Notes under the pieces: model-generated
What the model was told of the DNA's origin: nothing
Database searches by the model: none
The model's input: the letters and a program-made list of their open reading frames with translations, nothing else
Source of the DNA: CAWEQW01 sp963811365
GTDB taxonomy: Bacteria; Actinomycetota; Actinomycetes; Propionibacteriales; Nocardioidaceae
DNA length: 64,000 bases
Reading direction: 5' to 3'
Assembly (NCBI GenBank): GCA_963811365.1
Contig: CAWEQW010000014.1
Location: forward strand, 1-64,000
Shown here: piece after piece, positions 25,628-34,663 of the stretch
Layout of the letters: each line of letters starts with the position of its first letter
How positions within the stretch are numbered: position 1 is the first letter of the stretch
Program-made: the position numbers and the translations under genes

Positions 25628-26973
25628 CAGAGTTGCTCCTCCGTGGCGCCGGCGTGCGGGTCGACCGGGTCGGTCTCGTCCACAGGGGCGCTCGAGCTCG
25701 TGACGGTGGCCGGGACCCGCTCCTCGCCCGGCATCGGAGGCACCGGGTACCCGGCGGCGAAGGCGTCGAACGGCGCCGGCTCCTCCTCGACGGGCTCCTC
25801 GGCCGACTGGTCGCCGCCGAGGAAGAACAGCGCCAGGAACAGCACCGCGACCAGGCCGATGGCGACCAGCAGGTAGCTGCGGTTGATCCCGCCCTCCAGG
25901 CTGACCGTGCGGATCGCGGCGACCGCCACGATCCACACCAGCGCGACCGGGATGAGCCGCTTCCAGCCGAAGCGCATGAACTGGTCGTAGCGCAGCCGCG
26001 GCAGGGTGCCGCGCAGCCAGATGAACAAGAAGATGAACAGCAGCACCTTGGCCATGAACCAGAGGAACGGCCAGTAGCCGGTGTTCAGCACCCCGCCGCC
26101 GATGGCCGACAGCGGCCAGGGCGCGCGCCAGCCGCCGAGGAAGAGCGTGGTGGCCAGCGCGGCGACCGTCGCCATGTTGACGTACTCGGCGAGGAAGAAC
26201 AGCGCGAACTTCAGCGAGCTGTACTCGGTGTGGAAGCCACCGACCAGCTCGCCCTCGGCCTCGGGGAGGTCGAACGGCGCCCGGTTCGTCTCGCCGACCA
26301 TGGCGATGATGTAGATCACGAACGACGGGATCAAGATGATGCCGTACCAGAGCCGCTGCTGGGCGTTCACGATCGCGGAGGTGGACAGCGAGCCGGAGTA
26401 CAGGAACACCGCCACCAGTGCGAGGCCCATCGCGACCTCGTAGGAGATCATCTGAGCCGAGCTCCGCAGACCGCCGAGCAGGGAGTACGTCGACCCCGAC
26501 GACCAGCCGCCGAGCACGATGCCGTAGATGCCGATCGAGCTGGTGGCCAGCACGAACAGCACGCCCACGGGCAGGTCGGTGAGCTGCAGCGGGGTGTGGA
26601 TGCCCGACCACGGGATCCGCACCACGGGGCCGAACGGGATCACCGCCCAGGCCAGGAACGCGGGCACCACCGACAGCACCGGCGCCACGATGAACACCAG
26701 CTTGTCGGCGGCCGTGGGGATCAGGTCCTCCTTCAGCGCGAGCTTCACGCCGTCGGCCAGGCTCTGCAGCAGGCCGAACGGGCCGTTGACGTTGGGTCCG
26801 ATGCGGTGCTGCATGCGGCCCACGACCCGGCGCTCGAACCAGATGTTGAACAGCGTCAGCACGACGAGGACCACGAAGACCAGCAGGGCCTTCACGATCA
26901 CGACCCAGGCGCGGTCGTGCCCGAACAGGCCCAGGCCGACCGCCTGCGGGACCACCAGGCTCGGGATGCTCAT
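25627..26973 (-). CDS. nuoH: NADH-quinone oxidoreductase subunit H with acidic C-terminal extension, complete complex I operon
   Basis: A 448-residue subunit. RMQHRIGPNVNGPFGLLQSLADGVKLALKED and NRAPFDLPEAEGELVGGFHTEYSS are the NuoH quinone-chamber loops. The usual protein ends near residue 385. Here about 65 further residues follow, rich in Glu, Pro and Asp (SAEEPVEEEPAPFDAF and onwards). ATG 26973 overlaps the nuoG stop. The tail probably protrudes into the cytoplasm; its role is unknown. Confidence 0.95.
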   Translation of the reverse strand: MSIPSLVVPQAVGLGLFGHDRAWVVIVKALLVFVVLVVLTLFNIWFERRVVGRMQHRIGPNVNGPFGLLQSLADGVKLALKEDLIPTAADKLVFIVAPVLSVVPAFLAWAVIPFGPVVRIPWSGIHTPLQLTDLPVGVLFVLATSSIGIYGIVLGGWSSGSTYSLLGGLRSSAQMISYEVAMGLALVAVFLYSGSLSTSAIVNAQQRLWYGIILIPSFVIYIIAMVGETNRAPFDLPEAEGELVGGFHTEYSSLKFALFFLAEYVNMATVAALATTLFLGGWRAPWPLSAIGGGVLNTGYWPFLWFMAKVLLFIFLFIWLRGTLPRLRYDQFMRFGWKRLIPVALVWIVAVAAIRTVSLEGGINRSYLLVAIGLVAVLFLALFFLGGDQSAEEPVEEEPAPFDAFAAGYPVPPMPGEERVPATVTSSSAPVDETDPVDPHAGATEEQL

Positions 26974-29403
26974 GCGGCACCTCCCACTCGTACGACGGAA
27001 CCCGAGGTCGCGCCGGCGTCGCGCGCGAGGTTCACCCCTCCGGAGCTCGCCGGCGCCCAGACGACGCCGTCGGGCAGGTCGGCGACCGCGACCGGGAGCT
27101 CCACCGAGCCGACGGTGCCGGTGAGCCGGACGCGCTCACCGACGCTCAGCCCGAGGTCCGCGAGCGTGGTCGCGGACACCAGGGCGGTGGGTCTGCGGCC
27201 GGTCGCCTTGAGCTCGGCCTCGCCGTCGAGCATCCGCCCGTCGTCGAGCAGCAGCTTCCAGGTCACCAGGCGCGCCTCGCCGCGCTCCGGGGCCGCGAGC
27301 GGCTCGGGCAGCACCGTCGGCGCCGCGGCACGCTCGCCGTCCCACGGGCCCACCTCGCCCATCTGCGCGCGCGCCTCGGCGACGGTCCGGAAGCCGAGGA
27401 CCACCCCCAGCTCCTCGGCGATCCCGCTGAGCACCCGCAGGTCGGGCAGCGCGTTGGTCTGCCGGAAGACGTTGTCGAAGGGCCGCAGCCGGCCCTCCCA
27501 GTCCACGAACGTGCCGGCCTTCTCCGCGACCGGAGCCACCGGGAACACCACGTCGGCGTGCTCGGTCACCTCGCTGGCCCGGATCTCGAGGCTGACCACG
27601 AACCGGGCGGCGGCCAGCGCCGCGCGGCCCGCTCGGGGGTCGGCCAGGTCGTCGAGGTCCACGCCACCCACCACGAGGCCGGCCAGCTCGCCGGCGGCGG
27701 CCGCGGCGACGATCGCGTCGCCGTCGCGTCCGGGACGCGCGGGGACGGTCGTGCCCCAGGCGGCTGCCGAGGTCCACGCGGGCGCCGGCGTCGGCGACCG
27801 GACGACCGCCCGGCAGCAGGTTCGGCAGGCAGCCGGTCTCGACCGCTCCCCGGTCACCGGCCCGGCGTGGCACCCAGGCCAGCCGGGCCCCGGTGGTCGC
27901 GGCGAGCGCGCCGACCGCGGACAGCGCGCCCGGGACGGTGGCCATCCGCTCGCCGACCAGGATCACGCCGCCGGCGTCGAGCGCGACGGTGCCGTCGTGG
28001 GCCAGCGCCTCGACCACCCCGGGCTCCGCGCCCGGCGCCGCCGGCAGCAGCGTGCCGCCCAGCTTGTCCAGCCCCCGCGACGTGAACGGAGCCACCGAGA
28101 AGACCGAGGTCCGGCCCCCGCGGACGGCCTTGCGCAGCCGCAGGAACACGATCGGCGACTCGTCCTCGGGCTCGAGCCCGACGAGCAGCACCTTGGACGC
28201 CTTCTCGAGGTCGGCGTAGCTGACCTCGAGCGCCGTGGCCGCGACGTGTGCGGCGAGGAAGTCGGCCTCCTCCGCGGAGTGCGGGCGGGACCGGAAGTCG
28301 ATGTCGTTGGTGCCGAGGGCGACCCGCGCGAACTTCGCGTAGGCGTAGGCGTCCTCGGCCGTCAGCCGGCCACCGGTGAGCACGCCGACCGACCCGGCAG
28401 CCTGCAGGCCGCGCGCCGCGACGGCGAACGCCTCCGGCCACGACGCAGGGCGCAGCGCACCGCCGGGCTCGTCACGGACCAGCGGCGTGGTGAGCCGGTC
28501 CTCCTGCCGGGCGTACAGGAAGCCGAACCGGCCCTTGTCGCAGTTCCACTCCTCGTTGACCTCCGGGTCGGCCCCGGCGAGCCGCCGGGTGACCTTGCCG
28601 CGCCGGTGGTCGCTGCGCAGCGCGCAGCCCGAGGCGCAGTGCTCGCACACGGTCGGCGTGGAGACCAGGTCGAACGGCCGGCTCCGGAACCGGTACGACG
28701 CCGAGGTGAGCGCGCCGACCGGACAGATCTGGATCGTGTTCCCCGAGAAGTAGGACTCGAACGGCTCCTTCTCGTAGATGCCGACCTGCTGCAGGGCGCC
28801 CCGCTCGATGAGCGCGATGAAGGGGTCACCGGCGATCTGGTCGGAGAACCGGGTGCAGCGCGCGCAGAGCACGCACCTCTCACGGTCGAGGAGCACCTCG
28901 GCGGAGATGCTGATCGGCTTGGGGTAGGTGCGCTTGGCCTCCTCGAACCGGCTCTCGCCACGCCCGTTGGACATCGCCTGGTTCTGCAGCGGGCACTCAC
29001 CGCCCTTGTCGCAGACCGGGCAGTCGAGCGGGTGGTTGATCAGGAGCTGCTCCATGACGCCCTGCTGCGCCTTGTCGGCGATCTTGGACGACACCTGGGT
29101 GTTGACGACCATGCCGTCGGAGGCGACGAGCGTGCAGGAGGCCTGCGGCTTGACCCGGCCGGGCGGTCCCATCATCGTGCGGGGCTCGCCGTCGGGGCCG
29201 GGCAGCGCGACCTCGACGAGGCACTGCCGGCAGGCGCCCACCGGAGCGAGCAGCGGGTGGTCGCAGAACCGCGGGATCTGGATGCCCGCCTGCTCGGCGG
29301 CCCGGATGACCAGGGTTCCCTTCGGCACGCTGACCTCGACGTCGTCGATGGTCAGCGTGACCAGGTCCGTCTTCTGGACCTCCTGGGACTGCTGGGTCGT
29401 CAT
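26970..29403 (-). CDS. nuoG: NADH-quinone oxidoreductase subunit G (Fe-S, molybdopterin-like domain), frame broken near 27765
   Basis: The N-terminal 540 residues are intact from ATG 29403. They comprise a [2Fe-2S] ferredoxin domain with CDHPLLAPVGACRQC, CPVCDKGGECPLQNQ for N4/N5, a CVLCARCTRF 4Fe-4S segment, then CEHCASGCALRSDHR with the extra N7-type cysteines, and a molybdopterin-oxidoreductase-like domain. After GARVDLG the frame is lost. The adjacent frame gives SAAAWGTTVPARPGRDGDAI and continues normally to the stop at 26970, which overlaps nuoH. Net length is one base over a multiple of three, so a single indel at about 27759-27772 explains it. Total about 810 residues, as expected. 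Confidence 0.9.
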
Positions 29404-30710
29404 GCCGAGACTCCTGCCGGGGCGAAGAGGGTCGAGGCGGCCGGGTCGAACGGACAGCCGCCGTGCTCGAAGTGGTCGACGTACTCCTGGCGGAAGTACT
29501 GGATCGAGGAGGTGATCGGGCTGACGGCGCCGTCGCCGAGTGCGCAGAACGCCCGCCCGAGGATGTTGTCACACTGGTCGAGGAGCAGCTCGAGGTCGTC
29601 CTCGCTGCCCTCGCCCCTCTCCAGCCGGGCCAGGGTCTGCACCAGCCACCAGGTGCCCTCGCGGCACGGCGTGCACTTGCCGCACGACTCGTGCTTGTAG
29701 AACTCCGTCCACCGCAGCACCGCGCGGACCACGCAGGTCGTGTCGTCGAAGATCTGCAGCGCCTTGGTGCCGAGCATCGAGCCCGCGGCGCCGACGCCCT
29801 CGTAGTCCAGGGGCACGTCGAGGTGCTCCTCGGTGAGCAGCGGCGTCGACGAGCCGCCCGGCGTCCAGAACTTCAGCCGGTGACCGGCGCGCACGCCCCC
29901 GGCGAGGTCGAGCAGCTCGCGCAGCGTGATGCCCAGCGGGGCCTCGAGCTGGCCGGGCCGGGCGACGTGCCCGGACAGCGAGTAGATCGTCATGCCCTTG
30001 CTCTTCTCGGTGCCCATGGAGGCGAACCAGGAGGGGCCGTTGCGCACGATCGAGGGGACGGAGGCGATCGACTCGACGTTGTTGATCACGGTGGGCGAGG
30101 CGTAGAGGCCGGCGACCGCGGGGAACGGCGGGCGCAGCCGCGGCTGGCCGCGCCGACCCTCGAGGGAGTCGAGCAGCGCGGTCTCCTCACCGCAGATGTA
30201 GGCGCCGGCGCCGGCGTGCACGGTGACCTCGAGGTCGAAGCCGGACCCGTGGATGTTCCTGCCGAGGTGGCCCGCGAGGTAGGCCTCCTGGACCGCGCGC
30301 TGCAGCCGGCGTACGACGTGCAGCACCTCGCCGCGGACGTAGATGAAGGCGTGGTTGGCCCGGATGGCGTACGACGTGATGATCACCCCCTCGAGGAGGG
30401 TGTGCGGCGTCGCCATCATCAGCGGGATGTCCTTGCAGGTGCCCGGCTCGGACTCGTCGGCGTTGACCACCAGGTAGTGCGGCTTGCCGTCACCCTGCGG
30501 GATGAACCCCCACTTCATGCCGGTGGGGAAGCCTGCGCCGCCCCGGCCGCGCAGGCCGGAGTCCTTGACGAGCGCGATGACGTCGTCCTGGGCCGTCCCG
30601 AACGCGGTGTCGAGGGCGGCGTACCCGCCCGACCGCTCGTAGGACTCCAGCGTCCACGGGCGGTCGGAGTCCCAGGTGTCGGTGAGGACCGGGGTCAGGG
30701 TGTCGGTCAC
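29400..30710 (-). CDS. nuoF: NADH-quinone oxidoreductase subunit F (FMN, NADH-binding)
   Basis: A 436-residue flavoprotein that accepts hydride from NADH. LRGRGGAGFPTGMKWGF is the NADH/FMN loop, AYICGEETALLDSLEGRRGQPRLRPPFPA the FMN region, and ESCGKCTPCREGT with a later cysteine the N3 cluster ligands. GTG 30710 overlaps the nuoE stop. The ATGA overlap with nuoG follows. Intact in frame, so NADH input to the complete complex I is intact apart from NuoG. Confidence 0.95.
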   Translation of the reverse strand: MTDTLTPVLTDTWDSDRPWTLESYERSGGYAALDTAFGTAQDDVIALVKDSGLRGRGGAGFPTGMKWGFIPQGDGKPHYLVVNADESEPGTCKDIPLMMATPHTLLEGVIITSYAIRANHAFIYVRGEVLHVVRRLQRAVQEAYLAGHLGRNIHGSGFDLEVTVHAGAGAYICGEETALLDSLEGRRGQPRLRPPFPAVAGLYASPTVINNVESIASVPSIVRNGPSWFASMGTEKSKGMTIYSLSGHVARPGQLEAPLGITLRELLDLAGGVRAGHRLKFWTPGGSSTPLLTEEHLDVPLDYEGVGAAGSMLGTKALQIFDDTTCVVRAVLRWTEFYKHESCGKCTPCREGTWWLVQTLARLERGEGSEDDLELLLDQCDNILGRAFCALGDGAVSPITSSIQYFRQEYVDHFEHGGCPFDPAASTLFAPAGVSA

Positions 30711-31516
30711 TTCTCCTCGTCCTTCCCGCCGTGGGTGCCGGAGCCGGACTCCGCGACCTTGGTCTCGGACTCGGCGCGCCGGGTGTCGGTCTGCTCGTCG
30801 GCCGCGGTCGGGTCGCCGCTGGGCTGCTCGCCCTTCGCCTCGACCTGCCGGCGGTCGGCCCCCGGCGCGGTCCAGCCGTTCTCGCGGGCGATCCGCAGCC
30901 CCAGCAGGGACGGCTCGCCCGCCGCCGGCCCCTCGTCGGCGCGGTCGTCGGGGAAGCCGGCGAGCACCCGCTCGGCCTCGCGCCACGAGCAGACCAGGGG
31001 CCCGCGCGTGGAGCGGACCTCCCTGCCCTCGCGGAGGTCGTCGACGACGGAGACGGCCGACTCCGGAGTCTGGTTGTCGAAGAACTCCCAGTTGACCATC
31101 ATCACCGGCGCGTAGTCGCAGGCCGCGTTGCACTCGACGTGCTCGAGGGTGATCGTGCCGTCGGCCGTGGTCTCGTCGTTGCCGACGTCGAGGTGCTCCT
31201 TCAGCCGCTCGAAGATCGCGTCGCCGCCCATCACCGCGCACAGCGTGTTGGTGCAGACGCCGACGTGGTAGTCGCCGACCGGGCGGCGCTTGTACATCGT
31301 GTAGAAGGTCGCGACCCCCGACACCTCGGCCGCGGAGATGCCGAGGATGTCCGCGCAGGCCTCGATGCCGCGCGCGGTCACCCGGCCCTCGACGCTCTGC
31401 ACGAGGTGCAGCATCGGCAGCAGCGCCGAGCGGGCCTGCGGGTAGCGCCGGGTGGTCTCCCGCAGCTCGGCGAGCGTCGCCGCGTCGAGGGAGCTGCTCT
31501 CCTGGATCTCTGTCAA
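30707..31516 (-). CDS. nuoE: NADH-quinone oxidoreductase subunit E ([2Fe-2S]) with long tail, TTG start
   Basis: A 269-residue NuoE. The thioredoxin-like [2Fe-2S] domain has CTNTLC and CNAAC (EHVECNAACDYAP), all four ligands of N1a. The start is most likely the TTG at 31516, overlapping the nuoD stop as TTGA, giving TEIQESSSLD. No ATG or GTG nearby fits better. The C-terminal 80 residues are hydrophilic and rich in Glu/Asp/Ser/Thr (DPTAADEQTDTRRAESETK), beyond the usual family length. Confidence 0.92.
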   Translation of the reverse strand: MTEIQESSSLDAATLAELRETTRRYPQARSALLPMLHLVQSVEGRVTARGIEACADILGISAAEVSGVATFYTMYKRRPVGDYHVGVCTNTLCAVMGGDAIFERLKEHLDVGNDETTADGTITLEHVECNAACDYAPVMMVNWEFFDNQTPESAVSVVDDLREGREVRSTRGPLVCSWREAERVLAGFPDDRADEGPAAGEPSLLGLRIARENGWTAPGADRRQVEAKGEQPSGDPTAADEQTDTRRAESETKVAESGSGTHGGKDEEK

Positions 31517-32877
31517 CGGTCCACTCCACCCATCACGGGGTCGATCGAGGCGACCGCGACGATGACGTCGGCGACCATGCCGCCTTCGCTCATCACCGAC
31601 GTCGCCTGCAGGTTGGTGAACGACGGGTCCCGGAAGTGCACCCGGTAGGGGCGGGTGCCGCCGTCGGAGACGACGTGCGCGGCCAGCTCGCCGCGCGGGG
31701 ACTCGATCGGGACGTACGCCTGGCCGGCCGGGACCCGGAAGCCCTCGGTCACCAGCTTGAAGTGGTGGATCAGCGCCTCCATGGACTCGCCCATGATGTG
31801 CCGGATGTGGTCCAGGCTGTTGCCCATGCCGTCGGTGCCGACCGCGAGCTGGGCGGGCCAGGCGATCTTCTTGTCCGCGACCATCACCGGCGCGCCCTCG
31901 AGGCCGGCAAGCCGCTCGGCGCACTGCTCGACGATCCGCAGCGACTGCCACATCTCCTCGAGCCGGATCCGGAACCGGCCGTACGCGTCGCAGGTGTCCC
32001 AAGTGACGACGTCGAAGTCGTAGTCCTCGTAGCCGCTGTAGGGCTGCGTGCGGCGCAGGTCCCACGGGTAGCCGGTCGAGCGCAGCACCGGCCCGGTGAG
32101 CCCGAGCGCGAGGCAGCCGGCGAGGTCGAGGTAGCCGACGTCGACGAGCCGGCCCTTGAAGATCGGGTTGGCGTTGCAGAAGGCGGCGTACTCGGGCAGC
32201 CGCTTCTTCATCAGCGCGATGAAGTCGCGGATCTGGTCCAGGGCGCCGGGCGGCATGTCCTGGGCCACCCCGCCCGGACGGATGAAGGCGTGGTTCATCC
32301 GCAGCCCGGTGATCAGCTCGAACAGGTCGAGCACGAGCTCGCGCTCGCGGAACCCGATCGTCATCACCGTCAGCGCGCCGATCTCCATGCCGCCGGTCGC
32401 GATCGCGACGAGGTGGGAGGAGATGCGGTTGAGCTCCATGAGCAGCACCCGCATGACCGAGGCCTTCTCGGGCACCTCGTCCTCGATGCCGAGCAGCCGC
32501 TCGACGCCGAGGGAGTAGGTCGCCTCGTTGTGGAACGGCGCCAGGTAGTCCATCCGGGTGCAGAACGTGACGCCCTGCGTCCAGGTGCGGAACTCCATGT
32601 TCTTCTCGATGCCGGTGTGGAGGTACCCGATGCCGCACCGGGCCTCGGTGACCGTCTCGCCCTCGAGCTCGAGGATCAGCCGGAGCACGCCGTGCGTGGA
32701 CGGGTGCTGCGGCCCCATGTTCACCACGACGTGGTCGTCGCCCTCGTCGGCGATGCCGGAGACCACCGAGTCCCAGTCCTGACCGGTGACGGTGAACACC
32801 CGGCCGGTGCTGGTGTCGTTGCTCGCGGCGCCGTACGGGTCGCTCTGCTGCTGCGTGGGCTGCTGGTCGGTCGTCAT
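31513..32877 (-). CDS. nuoD: NADH-quinone oxidoreductase subunit D, complete complex I operon
   Basis: A 454-residue subunit, relative of NiFe-hydrogenase large subunits. VVNMGPQHPSTHGVLRL carries the quinone-site histidine and CGIGYLHTGIEKN the tyrosine region. Other family blocks are FNNATYSLGVERLLGIE-like FHNEATYSLGVERL and HAFIRPGGVAQDMPPG. It is the only nuoD in the window, so it may also have to serve the partial cluster. ATG 32877 overlaps the nuoC stop. Confidence 0.95.
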   Translation of the reverse strand: MTTDQQPTQQQSDPYGAASNDTSTGRVFTVTGQDWDSVVSGIADEGDDHVVVNMGPQHPSTHGVLRLILELEGETVTEARCGIGYLHTGIEKNMEFRTWTQGVTFCTRMDYLAPFHNEATYSLGVERLLGIEDEVPEKASVMRVLLMELNRISSHLVAIATGGMEIGALTVMTIGFRERELVLDLFELITGLRMNHAFIRPGGVAQDMPPGALDQIRDFIALMKKRLPEYAAFCNANPIFKGRLVDVGYLDLAGCLALGLTGPVLRSTGYPWDLRRTQPYSGYEDYDFDVVTWDTCDAYGRFRIRLEEMWQSLRIVEQCAERLAGLEGAPVMVADKKIAWPAQLAVGTDGMGNSLDHIRHIMGESMEALIHHFKLVTEGFRVPAGQAYVPIESPRGELAAHVVSDGGTRPYRVHFRDPSFTNLQATSVMSEGGMVADVIVAVASIDPVMGGVDR

Positions 32878-33650
32878 CAGCTGTAAGACCTCCGCGTGTC
32901 CGGCGGCGGGATGGTGGCGCCCTTGTACTCGACCGGGATGCCACCGAGGGGATAGTCCTTGCGCTGCGGGTGGCCCGGCCAGTCGTCGGGCATCTCGATG
33001 CGCGTCAGAGCGGGGTGACCGTCGAAGACGATGCCGAAGAAGTCGTAGGTCTCGCGCTCGTGCCAGTCGGCGGTGGGGTACACCGAGACCACCGACGGGA
33101 TGTGCGGGTCGCCGTCGGGGCAGGTCACCTCGAGGCGGACCCGGCGGTTGTGGGTCATGGACAGCAGGTGGTGGACCGCGTGCAGCTCGCGGCCGGTCTC
33201 GTCGGGGTAGTGCACCCCGGAGACGCCGGAGCACAGCTCGAAGCGCAGCTCCGGCTCGTCGCGGAGGTGCTGGGCCACCGCCAGCAGGTCGGCCCGGTGC
33301 ACGAAGAAGGTGATCTCCCCGCGGTGCACGACGACCTTCTCGAGCGCGTGCGAGATCCCGTTGCGGTCGAGGGCGGCCTCGAGGTGGTCGGCGACCTCGT
33401 CGAACCAGCCGCCGTACGGGCGCGCGCTGCCGCCGGGCATCGCGACCGGACGCACCAGGCCGCCGTACCCGGAGGTGTCACCGCTCCCGCGCACCCCGAA
33501 CATGCCGTGGCGAACGCCGACCACCTCGGGCTCGAGCTGCCCGGGCTCCACCGGCAGAGCGTTCTCCGGAGCGCGGTCGGTGGCGTCGGGCTCCGTCCCG
33601 GGGGTGACGTCCGGGAACTCCTCGGGCGCCTTGGGGGTGTCGTCGCTCAT
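32877..33650 (-). CDS. nuoC: NADH-quinone oxidoreductase subunit C, complete complex I operon
   Basis: A 257-residue NuoC. PTADWHERETYDFFGIVFDGHPALTRI is the family signature near the C-terminus, followed by WPGHPQRKDYPLGGIPVEYKG. The N-terminal 60 residues are an acidic, Pro-rich extension (APEEFPDVTPGTEPDATD). ATG 33650 overlaps the nuoB stop. It lacks the Pro/Arg tail of the other NuoC. Confidence 0.95.
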   Translation of the reverse strand: MSDDTPKAPEEFPDVTPGTEPDATDRAPENALPVEPGQLEPEVVGVRHGMFGVRGSGDTSGYGGLVRPVAMPGGSARPYGGWFDEVADHLEAALDRNGISHALEKVVVHRGEITFFVHRADLLAVAQHLRDEPELRFELCSGVSGVHYPDETGRELHAVHHLLSMTHNRRVRLEVTCPDGDPHIPSVVSVYPTADWHERETYDFFGIVFDGHPALTRIEMPDDWPGHPQRKDYPLGGIPVEYKGATIPPPDTRRSYS

Positions 33651-34201
33651 CGGAGCAGACCCTTCATCTCCGAGGTGGGCAGCGCGGTCAGCGCGCCGGT
33701 CTCCTGCTCCTCGATCTCCGCCCGCCGGTTCGCGCCGAGCTTGGCCGTCTGCACCTGCTCGTGCAGCTTGAGGATCGCGTCGATCAGCATCTCCGGCCGC
33801 GGCGGGCAGCCGGGGAGGTACATGTCGACCGGCACGACGTGGTCGACGCCCTGGACGATCGCGTAGTTGTTGAACATCCCTCCCGAGCTGGCGCAGACAC
33901 CCATCGCCAGCACCCACTTCGGGTCCGGCATCTGGTCGTAGATCTGCCGCAGCACCGGCGCCATCTTCTGGCTGACCCGACCGGCCACGATCATCAGGTC
34001 GGCCTGACGCGGCGAGGCCCGGAACACCTCCATCCCGAAGCGCCCGAGGTCGTAGCGCGGCCCGCCGCTGGTCATCATCTCGATGGCGCAGCAGGCCAGG
34101 CCGAAGGTCGCCGGCCAGAAGGACGCCTTCCGCATGTAGCCGGCGACGCCCTCGACCGTCGTCAGCAGCACTCCGCTGGGGAGCTTCTCCTCGATACCCA
34201 T
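33647..34201 (-). CDS. nuoB: NADH-quinone oxidoreductase subunit B, complete complex I operon
   Basis: A 184-residue subunit. Cluster N2 ligands are FGLACCAIEMM (tandem CC), MGVCASSGGMFNN and LPGCPPRPEML. ATG 34201 is 31 bases after the nuoA stop. Clearly diverged from the 200-residue NuoB at 11971. Confidence 0.95.
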   Translation of the reverse strand: MGIEEKLPSGVLLTTVEGVAGYMRKASFWPATFGLACCAIEMMTSGGPRYDLGRFGMEVFRASPRQADLMIVAGRVSQKMAPVLRQIYDQMPDPKWVLAMGVCASSGGMFNNYAIVQGVDHVVPVDMYLPGCPPRPEMLIDAILKLHEQVQTAKLGANRRAEIEEQETGALTALPTSEMKGLLR

Positions 34202-34232
34202 GTCAGCTCAGCTCTCTCGTCCCGCCGCCCGC

Positions 34233-34592
34233 TCAGTCCCACTCGAGGCCGCCGCGGCGCCACACGTAGGCGTAGGCGACGAACACCGTGAGGATGAAGA
34301 GCACCATCTCCAGCAGCCCGAAGGCTTTCATGCTGTCGAAGTAGACGGCCCAGGGGTACAGGAAGACGATCTCGATGTCGAAGACGATGAAGATCATCGC
34401 CGTGATGTAGTACTTGACCGGGAACCGGCCGCCGCCCACCGGCTGCGGCGTCGGCTCGATGCCGCACTCGTAGGAGTCGAGCTTGGCGCGGTTGTAGCGC
34501 TTCGGCCCGGTCAGTGTGCTGACGCCGACCGAGAAGACCGCGAAGCCGGCGGCGATGATGAACAGGGCGAGGATCGGCCAGTACAGGACCAT
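34233..34592 (-). CDS. nuoA: NADH-quinone oxidoreductase subunit A, complete complex I operon
   Basis: A 119-residue, three-helix subunit with LDSYECGIEPTPQPVGGGRFPVKYYITAM and DIEIVFLYPWAVYFDSM. GGAAGGAG lies about 8 bases before ATG 34592. It follows the flavoprotein reductase by 71 bases with no convincing separate promoter, so nuo transcription may start upstream of that gene. Confidence 0.95.
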   Translation of the reverse strand: MVLYWPILALFIIAAGFAVFSVGVSTLTGPKRYNRAKLDSYECGIEPTPQPVGGGRFPVKYYITAMIFIVFDIEIVFLYPWAVYFDSMKAFGLLEMVLFILTVFVAYAYVWRRGGLEWD

Positions 34593-34663
34593 CGCTCTCG
34601 CTCCTTCCCTCTGCCTGTCGTGACTGCTGCTTGGTACGTCGTGTGCTGTCGCGGAGCGCTTCG

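Noticed and set aside
25633..29700. A 1355-codon open frame on the plus strand opposite nuoH-nuoG-nuoF
   Set aside because: It lies exactly opposite conserved nuo genes, is Gln/Arg/His-rich low complexity in most of its length, and arises from GC-rich codon bias on the opposite strand.
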